DNA of 64,000 bases from Streptomyces sp. NBC_01478 (lineage in GTDB: Bacteria; Actinomycetota; Actinomycetes; Streptomycetales; Streptomycetaceae): the NCBI RefSeq assembly GCF_036227225.1, contig NZ_CP109444.1, positions 4,693,501 through 4,757,500 on the forward strand, read 5' to 3'. Shown here one piece after another: positions 56,587 to 64,000 of this stretch. Position 1 is the first letter of the stretch, and each line of letters begins with the position of its first letter. Under the pieces are notes generated by a model. That model had not been told where the DNA came from, did not search any database, and worked only from the letters and a program-made list of their open reading frames with translations. The position numbers were made by a program, and so were the translations under genes.

Positions 56587-56853
56587 GGGGCTTGGTCTCC
56601 TTGCCGGTCGGGCCTGGGACAGTCGGTTTCCAATGACATGGCTGAGCAACGGCCATCGTATGCGAGGACCCCGCCACGCCGGGAGCCTGCCGGGGACGCC
56701 GACCGTCCACTACTTCAAAACTGCTTCAAAGGCACAACGGCCGGGGGTCGCCGATGGTGCCGCGTCGTTCCGAGGAATTGCGCGAAATGTGATCACCCGC
56801 TCACACAGCGCGAAAGGATGGCGTCCTTGTGCGCCCCCGAGCAGAATCGGCCG

Positions 56854-57423
56854 ATGGAACCCGTCACGCTCACGACCGACCGTCTTCTCCTGCGCGGCGT
56901 CGGCCCGCAGGACACCGATGTCGTGTATTCCGCCGCCCAGGACCCCGAGATCCAGCGCTGGACGACGATCCCCTCGCCCTATCTCCTGGAGCACGCGCGG
57001 AGTTTCACCGAGCAACTGGTCCCCGAGGGCTGGGCGAACTGTTCGATGTTCACCTTCGGTGTCTTTCTCCCCGAAGGGGAGTTGGTGGGCATGCTCGCCA
57101 TCACGATGCGCTCCCTGGGCGTCGGCGAGGTCGGCTTCTGGGCCACGAAGCGGCACCGCGGCAACGGCTACATCACCGAGGCCACCGTCGCCGTCTCCCG
57201 CTGGGCCTTCACCCGGCTGTCGATCGACCGCGTGGAATGGCGCGCGGAGGTCGGCAACAAGGGCTCCCGCGCGGTGGCCGAGCACGCCGGTTTCACCATC
57301 GAGGGCACGCTCCGCTCCGCGATCAACAACAAGGGCGTACGACGGGACTGCTGGGTGGGCTCCCTGCTCCCGTCGGACCTGGGCCTGCCGTCGACGGCGC
57401 CGTACCTCCCCGCCCAGCCGTAA
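56854..57423 (+). CDS. GNAT-family N-acetyltransferase (RimJ/RimL type)
   Basis: 189 residues from the ATG at 56854. An in-frame ATG at 56818, directly behind GAAAGG, would add 12 residues. The fold begins PVTLTTDRLLLRGVGPQDTD. The acetyl-CoA-binding stretch is RHRGNGYITEATVAVSRWAF, followed by RVEWRAEVGNKGSRAVAEHAGF, the typical RimJ/RimL motif. The substrate is unknown; relatives acetylate ribosomal proteins or antibiotics. It is divergent from secA and followed after 58 bp by the YcaQ-like gene. Confidence 0.9.
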   Translation: MEPVTLTTDRLLLRGVGPQDTDVVYSAAQDPEIQRWTTIPSPYLLEHARSFTEQLVPEGWANCSMFTFGVFLPEGELVGMLAITMRSLGVGEVGFWATKRHRGNGYITEATVAVSRWAFTRLSIDRVEWRAEVGNKGSRAVAEHAGFTIEGTLRSAINNKGVRRDCWVGSLLPSDLGLPSTAPYLPAQP

Positions 57424-57481
57424 CGCGACAAATCCCCAGCTCAGCCCGCATTGTCAGTGCCACCCTCTATCGTGCGGAGAC

Positions 57482-58657
57482 ATGACGAGTGCCCCGCGCC
57501 CCACGACCGACCTGTCGGCAGCCGACGCCCGCCGCATCGCCCTGCGCGCACAGGGTTTCCTCGGCGCCCCCGACCGCCGCGCGGGCGTGCGCGGCGTGCT
57601 CCGCCATCTCGGCGCGGTCCAGCTCGACACCATCTCGGTCCTCGCCCGCTCCCACGAACTCATCCCGTACGCGCGCCTGGGCGCCGTCCCCCGCAGGACG
57701 GTGGAGGACGCGTACTGGACGGAGACACACGCCTTCGAGTACTGGTCCCACGCCGCCTGCATCCTCCCCGTCGAGGAGTGGCCCCACTTCGCCTTCCGCC
57801 GCCGCGCCTACCGCAGCCGCCCGCACTGGAACCACGACCTCCCGGACGGCACCTACGACCAGGTCATCAAGCAGCTCCAAACCGAAGGCCCGCTGACGTC
57901 AACGGAGTTGGGCGGCGCCAAGCGCACCAGCGAGTGGTGGGACTGGTCCGGCGCCAAGGTCGCCGTGGAGCGCGCGCTCATGTACGGCGAGGTGGTGTGC
58001 GTGGAGCGCCGCGGCTGGAAGCGGGTGTACGACCTCGCCGAGCGCGCGATCCCGCAGCCGCTTCTGCACGACGAGCTGGATGACACGGAGTGCCTTCGCC
58101 GGCTGGTCCGGCTGGCGGGCCAGTCCTTGGGCGTCGGCACGCGCGCGGACATCGCCGACTACCACCGCCTCAAGGGCGAGCAGGTCGACACGGTGATCGC
58201 CGACTCGGGCCTGGTCCCGGTCACGGTCGAGGGCTGGGGCAAGCCCGCCTGGGCCGACCCGACGGCCCTGGAGACACTCCCGCGCGGCCACCACCGCACC
58301 ACACTCCTGTCCCCGTTCGACTCCCTGATCTGGGAGCGGGCCCGCACGGAGCGCATCTTCGGCTTCACCCACCGCCTGGAGGCCTACGTCCCCAAGCCGA
58401 AGCGGATCCACGGCTACTTCGCGATGCCGGTCCTGGCAGGTGGCCGGCTGGTCGGCCGCGTCGACCCGGCGAGGGAGGGCCGCACCCTGGTGGCCAAGCA
58501 GGTCACCCTGGACGGTGTGAAGGCCGTCCCGTCCGTGGCCCAGGCCCTGGTCGAGGCGGCGAGCTGGGTGGACTGCACGGACGTACGCGTGGAGCGGGTC
58601 GACGCCCCCGAACTGCGCGCCCCCCTCGCCAGGGAGCTCGTCCGTCTCCTGGCGTGA
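57482..58657 (+). CDS. YcaQ/AlkX-type DNA glycosylase (winged-helix HTH_42 family)
   Basis: 391 residues from the ATG at 57482. The catalytic QxD motif is present (Gln47-Leu-Asp49 in GAVQLDTISVLARSHELIPYAR), as are EYWSHAACILP and the later LLSPFDSLIWERARTERIFGF. These are hallmarks of glycosylases that unhook interstrand crosslinks or remove toxin adducts. Actinomycetes often carry YcaQ-type genes in resistance contexts, but here it lies among housekeeping genes. Convergent with the response regulator, 19 bp away. Confidence 0.88.
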   Translation: MTSAPRPTTDLSAADARRIALRAQGFLGAPDRRAGVRGVLRHLGAVQLDTISVLARSHELIPYARLGAVPRRTVEDAYWTETHAFEYWSHAACILPVEEWPHFAFRRRAYRSRPHWNHDLPDGTYDQVIKQLQTEGPLTSTELGGAKRTSEWWDWSGAKVAVERALMYGEVVCVERRGWKRVYDLAERAIPQPLLHDELDDTECLRRLVRLAGQSLGVGTRADIADYHRLKGEQVDTVIADSGLVPVTVEGWGKPAWADPTALETLPRGHHRTTLLSPFDSLIWERARTERIFGFTHRLEAYVPKPKRIHGYFAMPVLAGGRLVGRVDPAREGRTLVAKQVTLDGVKAVPSVAQALVEAASWVDCTDVRVERVDAPELRAPLARELVRLLA

Positions 58658-58676
58658 GGGTCGGCGGTTCTCGGGG

Positions 58677-59423
58677 TCAGCGGATCTCGAGGATCTTCTC
58701 GCGCATCGCGTAGACCACCGCCTCCATCCTGGAGTGAAGCTGCAGCTTCTCCAGGATGTTGCGCACATGGTTCTTCACGGTGTTCTCGGAAATGAACAAC
58801 TGCTTGGCGATATCGCGGTTGTTCATACCTGTGGCGACGAGTTTGAGAACCTCCAGCTCACGGTCGGTGAGCCGCGGCGCCGGCACCAGTCGGCGCTCGT
58901 CGGTGCGCTGGATCATCGACTTGAACTCGGTGAGCAGTTTCGACGCCATGGAGGGGCTGATCTGCGACTGCCCGTCGGCCACGGCGCGAATGGCGGTGGC
59001 CACTTCGTCGGTCGAGATCTCCTTGAGGAGATATCCCGTCGCGCCCGCCTTGATCGCGTCGTAGAGATCGGCTTCTTCATCGCTGATCGTCAGCATGATG
59101 ATCTTCGCGCTGGGTGCCACCTCCTTGATGGAGGTGCACGCCTCGATCCCGCCCCGCTTCGGCATCCGTACGTCCATCAGGACGATGTCCGGCAGCAGAT
59201 CCGCCGCTTTGTCCACGGCCTCCGCGCCGTCACCGGCCTCGCCGACGACCTGGATGTCCTCCTCGGCCGCCAGCACGATCTCCAGGCCGCGGCGGAAGAG
59301 TGCGTGGTCGTCCACGACAAGGACTCTGATCGGCTCCTTGCGTGTCGAGCCCGCTTCCGGGCCCATGCCGACGACGCCGCCGTCGGTATCACCGACATGC
59401 ATCGGTCCGAAGCTGTCCGCCAT
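58677..59423 (-). CDS. NarL/FixJ-family response regulator
   Basis: 248 residues from the ATG at 59423, behind GGGGGAGGAACG. A 30-residue N-terminal extension precedes the receiver domain ([20 protein letters not shown]) with phosphoacceptor Asp84 in VLMDVRMP. The C-terminal LuxR-type HTH is [20 protein letters not shown], then [19 protein letters not shown]. No sensor kinase gene adjoins, so it looks orphan. Its position between hpf and secA is conserved in Streptomyces as I recall. Confidence 0.94.
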   Translation of the reverse strand: MADSFGPMHVGDTDGGVVGMGPEAGSTRKEPIRVLVVDDHALFRRGLEIVLAAEEDIQVVGEAGDGAEAVDKAADLLPDIVLMDVRMPKRGGIEACTSIKEVAPSAKIIMLTISDEEADLYDAIKAGATGYLLKEISTDEVATAIRAVADGQSQISPSMASKLLTEFKSMIQRTDERRLVPAPRLTDRELEVLKLVATGMNNRDIAKQLFISENTVKNHVRNILEKLQLHSRMEAVVYAMREKILEIR

Positions 59424-59628
59424 CGTTCCTCCCCCTGAAGGCTGTGGCCTGTGGTCCTGTGCCATCGCCAACCCAAGGCAGCGGCCCACCGGTTGGGCCT
59501 GTACGGCCATGATTCCATGCCCGGACGACAGTGCGGTCACGGAGCGGGGCGCGAAGTGGTCGCACACCGGTGCCCCTGGGGGCGCACACGCGCTCCAGGG
59601 GCACCGGCTCAGCGGTCGGCCGGGTGGG

Positions 59629-60321
59629 TCAGCCGCCCAGCGTGCCGCCGGCCGCGGGCGGTTGCGCCTGCGTGACCATCGGGTCCGTGCTGAGGTGGAT
59701 GACGCCGTAGTCGTAGGCGTGCCGTCGGTAGACGACGCTCGGTTCCTTGGTCTCGGAGTCGACGAACAGGTAGAAGTCGTGTCCGACCAGTTCCATCTCG
59801 TAGAGCGCCTGGTCGAGGGACATCGGAGAGGCGACGTGGGTCTTCTCGCGGACGACCAGGGGGCCTTCGCCCTTGACCTCCAGCGAGCCGATCTTCTTGG
59901 TGGGCACACCGTCCGACTGCTCGTCCGGAACGGCGTGGCCGTTGCCGTTGAGCGTCGCCGCGCCCGGGACGTGGTCGGGGACCTCGGCGGCGGTGAGCCG
60001 ACGGGCACCGCGGCGCGTGTTGCGCTTGTCGTGCTGCTTGCGCAGCCGGGCATCCAGCTTCTCCGCCGCGAGGTCGAGTGCCGCGTACGGATCGTTGGCC
60101 GAGGCCTCCGCCCGGATCACCGGACCGCGGGAGCGGAGCGTGATCTCCACTCGGTCACAACGGTCGGCCTGTCGGGGGTTCGGCTCCTTGGACACCTCCA
60201 CGTCGAGGCTGATCACCTTGCCGTCGAGCTTCTGGATCTTCTCCAGCTTCAGCTTCTCGGCCACGTGCTTGCGGAACCGCTCGGGCACCTCGGTCTTGCG
60301 GCCCTTGACGACGATGTCCAC
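59629..60321 (-). CDS. hpf: Ribosome hibernation promoting factor, long form
   Basis: 230 residues from the GTG at 60321, behind GGAG. The N-terminal S30AE domain ([20 protein letters not shown] through [20 protein letters not shown]) binds the 30S subunit. A variable linker follows. The C-terminal dimerisation domain ([20 protein letters not shown], then [13 protein letters not shown]) pairs two ribosomes into 100S particles in stationary phase or stress. A hairpin lies just upstream of the ribosome site. Confidence 0.96.
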   Translation of the reverse strand: MDIVVKGRKTEVPERFRKHVAEKLKLEKIQKLDGKVISLDVEVSKEPNPRQADRCDRVEITLRSRGPVIRAEASANDPYAALDLAAEKLDARLRKQHDKRNTRRGARRLTAAEVPDHVPGAATLNGNGHAVPDEQSDGVPTKKIGSLEVKGEGPLVVREKTHVASPMSLDQALYEMELVGHDFYLFVDSETKEPSVVYRRHAYDYGVIHLSTDPMVTQAQPPAAGGTLGG

Positions 60322-60634
60322 GCAGAACTCCGTTCCCGGATCGCTCCGCTTCGCTGCGGAGCGTCTCCCTTTCGCACCAGGCTCCGGTCACCCCGGAACC
60401 TCGGACTCGGTGACTTCCACCTCCTCCTCCCCCATGGGCAAGATCTCCACCCCATGGCCGCGGGTGATTGCAGAAAACCCGCAGCACGGCATTCGGATAG
60501 GAGAGGTGCGGCCTGCGCCTTTCTCTCACAACCGAACATATCTCGCCCGGACGGATGTCGTCACCCTCTACCGCGGTGTACCTCCGTTCAGGTGAATTGC
60601 CCCTGTCATTACCTGCAACGACGCAAGTCAGTGG
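60322..60634 (-). promoter_or_regulatory. hpf leader and promoter region
   Basis: 313 bp. A perfect 8-bp hairpin, CGCTCCGC and GCGGAGCG (60342-60349 with 60356-60363), lies about 20 bp upstream of the GTG and close to the Shine-Dalgarno. Further upstream, GGAAC-N18-GTT on the minus strand (60642 to 60617) fits the spacing of SigR-type promoters, but it overlaps the comF stop and would give a leader of about 290 nt. Confidence 0.35.
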
Positions 60635-61756
60635 TCAGTTCCGGTTTATTTCGAAGGAATCCGGCGACGCGGCGATCACTGCCGCGCAGATCAGGTCAGC
60701 GGGGCCGTTCACGTCCACGATTCCCGGTGCACTGAGTGCCATGTTCCTCCCGTTCTCCATCGGTCTCCCGATGTGTTCCTCTCTGCCTTCCCTGGACACA
60801 CGGCCATACACGGCGGCAGTTGCGCCAACTTCTCCGCCGCACGCGATCGCCTCACGCACGGCACGCGCCGCCTCCCTCAAGGAGGCCCCCGTCGTCATCA
60901 GGTCGTCGACGAGCACCACCGGACCGCCCGCGAGCAACAGGGCGCCGCCCGCGACCACCTCCAGCGCACCGGCGAGATTGTCCAGCCGCTCCCGGGAGTT
61001 GAGCCCCGACTGATCCGCGACCCACCGCCGCTGCCGCAACACGGCCACCACCCGGGCCGGCGTCCCGCTCCGCCGCAACTCCCCCGCCGCCGCCAACGCG
61101 ATCCGCCGCGCCGGATCATGACCCCGGGCCCGCACGGCCCATCGCGCGGAGGGCACGGGAACCAGCAGCACAGGACCTCCGGCCCCACTTCTGGACGAGG
61201 CGGGGCCCCCGACATCTCCCCGACCACACCCCGCTCCCCCTGCGACACCTCCACCCCGGCCGCCCTGGTCACTCCGGCGACCTTCGCCGTGCCTCGGGCG
61301 ACCTTCGCCGTGCCCGCCGCCCACGTCACTTCTGCGCCCCCTACCGCGCCCGCCGCCCGCGTCACCCTCCTCCCCCAGCTCCCCGAACCCCGACGTCAAG
61401 CCCCTGCCCACCTCCCTCGCAGCACCGTCCACTCTCACAGCCCCGTCCCCCAACCCCCACTGCTCCCGAAGCCCCACCCGCACAGCGCCCGCCAGCGCCG
61501 CGCCCAGCGGCCCCGTGAGGGCCAGTGCGCCGCGTTCCTTGTGGGCGAGGAGCACCGCGCGCACCTCGTCCGCGTAAGGAGCCGCCGCGTACGCCGCCGG
61601 CAGCCCGGCCGGCTCGGGCGTCGGCCGTACCCGGCTCGGCACGGCCCCGGTCAGGGCCGCACGGCACTCCGGGCAGAGCACCGTGCGAGGCCTCCCGCAG
61701 CCTCCGCACTCGGCCGGCAGCACCAGGTCCGTGAGATCCCGCCACCACCCCCGCAT
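60635..61756 (-). CDS. comF: ComF-family phosphoribosyltransferase-like protein
   Basis: 373 residues from the ATG at 61756; two in-frame GTG codons just upstream are alternatives. The N-terminal zinc site is CGGCGRPRTVLCPEC. The phosphoribosyltransferase fold follows with VPVPSARWAVRARGHDPARR and the PRPP loop VVLVDDLMTTGASL. It is longer than typical ComF (about 240) for two reasons: a Gly/Arg-rich insert at about residues 103-194, and a 55-residue C-terminal tail after ATAAVYG. Homologues are linked to DNA uptake or recombination; the role in Streptomyces is unclear. Two DnaA boxes lie 41-63 bp upstream. Confidence 0.9.
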   Translation of the reverse strand: MRGWWRDLTDLVLPAECGGCGRPRTVLCPECRAALTGAVPSRVRPTPEPAGLPAAYAAAPYADEVRAVLLAHKERGALALTGPLGAALAGAVRVGLREQWGLGDGAVRVDGAAREVGRGLTSGFGELGEEGDAGGGRGRGRRSDVGGGHGEGRPRHGEGRRSDQGGRGGGVAGGAGCGRGDVGGPASSRSGAGGPVLLVPVPSARWAVRARGHDPARRIALAAAGELRRSGTPARVVAVLRQRRWVADQSGLNSRERLDNLAGALEVVAGGALLLAGGPVVLVDDLMTTGASLREAARAVREAIACGGEVGATAAVYGRVSREGREEHIGRPMENGRNMALSAPGIVDVNGPADLICAAVIAASPDSFEINRN

Positions 61757-61796
61757 GCCCACCACTGTGCCAACGCCCCCGCCGACCGGCCACCCC

Positions 61797-61819
61797 TGTG
61801 GACAACGCCCTGTGGACAA
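61797..61819 (-). promoter_or_regulatory. Two perfect DnaA boxes upstream of comF
   Basis: TTGTCCACA occurs twice on the minus strand (61805 to 61797 and 61819 to 61811), same orientation, 14 bp apart. This is the preferred Streptomyces DnaA box. They lie in the 203-bp lpqB-comF gap. Confidence 0.7.
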
Positions 61820-61959
61820 CTCGGCGCAGCCGTCAACAGCCGTCACCCACACGGGTACAAGGCCACCCCGGAACACACGAACGGCCGCCTCCGCCGAGCC
61901 TCAGCCCGACCGAAGACGGCCGCTTTTCGCGTCGAACACCTCAGCGCGTCACCAGCGCC

Positions 61960-63798
61960 TCACCCCGGATAAACCGGCGCCGACCCCGTCTTGACGACCT
62001 TCTGCCACTGCGCCCCGCTGGGCAGCCGTACGATCCCGTCCTCCGAGTAGGCCACCAGCGGCAGCTTGTCGTCCTCGGACGCGGCGATCTCCTTCACCCC
62101 GGTCAGGGCCGCGGGCGCCGGACCCTCGGGCGTGGAGCCGTCGACCTGGACGTACCGCATCTGCAGCACGCCTTCGTGCTCGCGTCCCACCACCACGAGC
62201 CGGCTGTCCCCGGCCCACGACATGGCCGTGATCTCCTCCAGGTCCGGGGTGACGGAACGGAGTTCGAGCACCGAGACCACCGGCGGCTCCCCCGTCGTCC
62301 CGCTCCGCTGGATCCGCCCGATGAGCAGGGACCGCTTGCCGTTCTTCTCCACGACGAGCGCGATCCGCACCCCGTCGGCGGCCACCCGCACCGACTCGAT
62401 ACGGCCGTCCAGCCCCAGCGTCTCCACCGCTATCGGCTGCCCCGCGCCCTTCTGCAACACGAGCAGCCGGGGCTTCTTCGGGTCCCGGTCGGCCACCCAG
62501 AGGTCGCCCTGCGCGTCCCAACTGGGCGCCGTCAGCCGGTCGGCCTCCGTCTTGCCCTGGCTGGTGAGCACGGGGTCCCCGAGCGATGCACCGGACACCA
62601 TCGACCCGACGTAGAGCGACTTCCCGTCGAGACCGACCCCGGCCCCGACCTCCTCGTCGCGCGACACCGCAACCGACCGCAGTTGCCTGTCGCCCTCGCC
62701 CAGCGCGCCCGGCACCGGATCGGCGTGCGTGCCGCGGCTGACGCCGGGCATCCGCACCACGCGGTGCTTGTCGTCGAGGAAGTACAGGTACTCGGGGCGG
62801 TTCACGGCACCGTGTGCCGCGAGAGACTCGGCGCTGTTGACGTTGTAGACGCACAACTGCGCGCCGTTGGCGGCCTGCAGCTCGACCTCGTCCACCGTGG
62901 GCGTGATGGTCTGGAGCGTGTACAGGATCTGCGTGGCCATCTCGTCGCACCGGGCCAGCCCCACCCGCGAGGCCTTCTGGTTCAACGGGACCGTCAGCCT
63001 GTTCTGGTCGTCGGGCGTCAGCGAGGTGACGCCCTTGCGCAGCGCCGTCCCGGTGGGGAAGCTCGACCTGACCACGGGCCCGAGCCAACTGGTGGGCCCG
63101 TTGAGGAGCGACCGCACCATCTGCGTCATGGGGTCCACCCGCCGCCGTACGAACACGGGGTCGGCGACGGCGATCGTCTGCGAGTTCGTCCCGGCCGAGG
63201 TGTTCGACGCGAAGTAGTACTTGTTGACGGACATGTAGTTGCGCTGGAAGTCCGACTCCCCCATGACGACGCCCTGCGGGAGCCCGTCGATGCGCCACTG
63301 GCCGCTCTTCGCGTCCTTCGTCAGATGTACGGCCTTGCTGTACTTCCCGTCCGCCGGCGCGTAGGCCTGCTGCGAGTCCACCGTGGCAACCCGGTCGCCG
63401 GCCAGTGTGTACGTGAAGGTGCCGGTGTCCTCCTGGCCGACCGGGGGACGGACGGCGTCCGTGCTCGGCCCGTCGGCGAGCACCGTGGTGGACAGCCCGG
63501 GCTGCCATTCCCGCGCGGCCTTGGCGGTCAGGTACAGGCGCGCTGTCTTGTAGTTCGGATCGTCACTGGTCAGCGCCTCCAGGAAGCCCTGCACGATCTC
63601 CCCCTGCGACGCGTCCTCCCGGGGCGGCATCGCGAAAACGCGCACCTGGGTGTCCTGTCGCGGCGTCGACTCGACCCCCCGGAGATCCCCGCTGTCGGGC
63701 ATCGAGGCGCACCCCGCCAGCACTACGACGCCCATCGCGACGTACGCCACCGCGCGTCCCGGCTTCCGCCGGGCGCCCCCCTCGCGGTCAGCGCCCAC
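61960..63798 (-). CDS. lpqB: Lipoprotein LpqB (MtrAB accessory protein)
   Basis: 612 residues from the GTG at 63798, behind GGGGAGG. Lipobox LAGC with Cys30 after a basic start and hydrophobic core. A GerMN domain in the first half (VDPMTQMVRSLLNGPTSWLG) is followed by a beta-propeller-like C-terminal half (SWDAQGDLWVADRDP, AMSWAGDSRLVVVGREHEG). LpqB interacts with the outer domain of the sensor MtrB and tunes MtrA phosphorylation, linking wall state to division. The start overlaps the mtrB stop by 11 bp. Confidence 0.96.
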   Translation of the reverse strand: MGADREGGARRKPGRAVAYVAMGVVVLAGCASMPDSGDLRGVESTPRQDTQVRVFAMPPREDASQGEIVQGFLEALTSDDPNYKTARLYLTAKAAREWQPGLSTTVLADGPSTDAVRPPVGQEDTGTFTYTLAGDRVATVDSQQAYAPADGKYSKAVHLTKDAKSGQWRIDGLPQGVVMGESDFQRNYMSVNKYYFASNTSAGTNSQTIAVADPVFVRRRVDPMTQMVRSLLNGPTSWLGPVVRSSFPTGTALRKGVTSLTPDDQNRLTVPLNQKASRVGLARCDEMATQILYTLQTITPTVDEVELQAANGAQLCVYNVNSAESLAAHGAVNRPEYLYFLDDKHRVVRMPGVSRGTHADPVPGALGEGDRQLRSVAVSRDEEVGAGVGLDGKSLYVGSMVSGASLGDPVLTSQGKTEADRLTAPSWDAQGDLWVADRDPKKPRLLVLQKGAGQPIAVETLGLDGRIESVRVAADGVRIALVVEKNGKRSLLIGRIQRSGTTGEPPVVSVLELRSVTPDLEEITAMSWAGDSRLVVVGREHEGVLQMRYVQVDGSTPEGPAPAALTGVKEIAASEDDKLPLVAYSEDGIVRLPSGAQWQKVVKTGSAPVYPG

Positions 63799-64000
63799 GA
63801 GATGCCTCCCCTTGCTTGTTCGAGTCCTCCGGTACAGCGGCCGGGTCCGTGCTGCCCGGAGCCTCGCTCCGAGCCGGATCCGCGGGCGACCGGTCCTCCT
63901 GCCGCCGGGCGCTGCCGGTCGGCCGGGGCACCACGCGCGCGCCGTTGCCGGGCAGCGCCGTCGGGTCCGCCGTGGCCGTGGTGGCCGGCCTCGGGGCGAT
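63788..64000 (-). CDS. mtrB: Sensor histidine kinase MtrB, C-terminal tail only
   Basis: The last 70 codons, open to the window edge on the minus strand, TGA at 63790-63788. The sequence is a Pro/Thr/Ala-rich cytoplasmic tail (IAPRPATTATADPTALPGNG, ending NKQGEASRGR), with none of the kinase domain in view. The identity rests on position: lpqB always follows mtrB in actinobacteria, and here the two overlap. Confidence 0.85.
   Translation of the reverse strand: MAPRPATTATADPTALPGNGARVVPRPTGSARRQEDRSPADPARSEAPGSTDPAAVPEDSNKQGEASRGR

Overview
The window is a high-GC chromosomal segment of a Streptomyces. The evidence is the extreme third-position GC, GTG and TTG starts, the order mtrB-lpqB-comF-hpf-(regulator)-secA, the block ftsE-ftsX-S41 protease-smpB-ssrA, a PkaA/PkaB kinase pair next to prfB, and a roughly 180-kDa NAD-glutamate dehydrogenase. 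Most of it is core gene order. The accessory material is a TnpB insertion element, some repeats and a wall-glycopolymer locus.

Layout. 1-7257: a carbohydrate-utilisation operon on the plus strand (two ABC permeases, GH31 alpha-xylosidase, LacI regulator, secreted GH3 enzyme), probably for xyloglucan-type or xylose-containing oligosaccharides. 7291-12747 (mostly minus): tmRNA, smpB, S41 protease, then a TnpB element inserted between the protease gene and ftsX, then ftsE. 12999-15335: a small zinc-ribbon membrane protein, an LAETG-type wall-anchored protein and prfB. 15487-22474: two membrane-anchored Ser/Thr kinases, divergent from an FHA-FtsK-like protein. 22630-26268: a second sugar ABC importer with a terminator behind it.

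26434-44559 is the richest region. It holds three tandem paralogues that fuse a GT-A glycosyltransferase to a CDP-glycerol glycerophosphotransferase, with a translationally coupled polytopic membrane protein. An OhrA/OhrR redox pair follows. Then come two polyprenol-sugar-type membrane glycosyltransferases (one carrying a long in-frame hexamer repeat), galE with an ADP-ribosylglycohydrolase, a TetR regulator divergent from a TagGH/Wzm-Wzt exporter, and a GtrA flippase-like protein. Together these look like a teichoic-acid-like wall glycopolymer assembly and export locus. Four palindromic sites of one family lie between tetR and the exporter.

44718-64000: NAD-glutamate dehydrogenase, a DJ-1/PfpI protein, a HAD hydrolase, a DUF6912 protein, an Rv3235-family protein, secA, a GNAT acetyltransferase, a YcaQ-type glycosylase, a NarL-type response regulator, hpf, comF, lpqB and the 3' end of mtrB. 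Two perfect Streptomyces DnaA boxes sit just upstream of comF.

All assignments come from reading the sequence and remembered family motifs. No database search was run.
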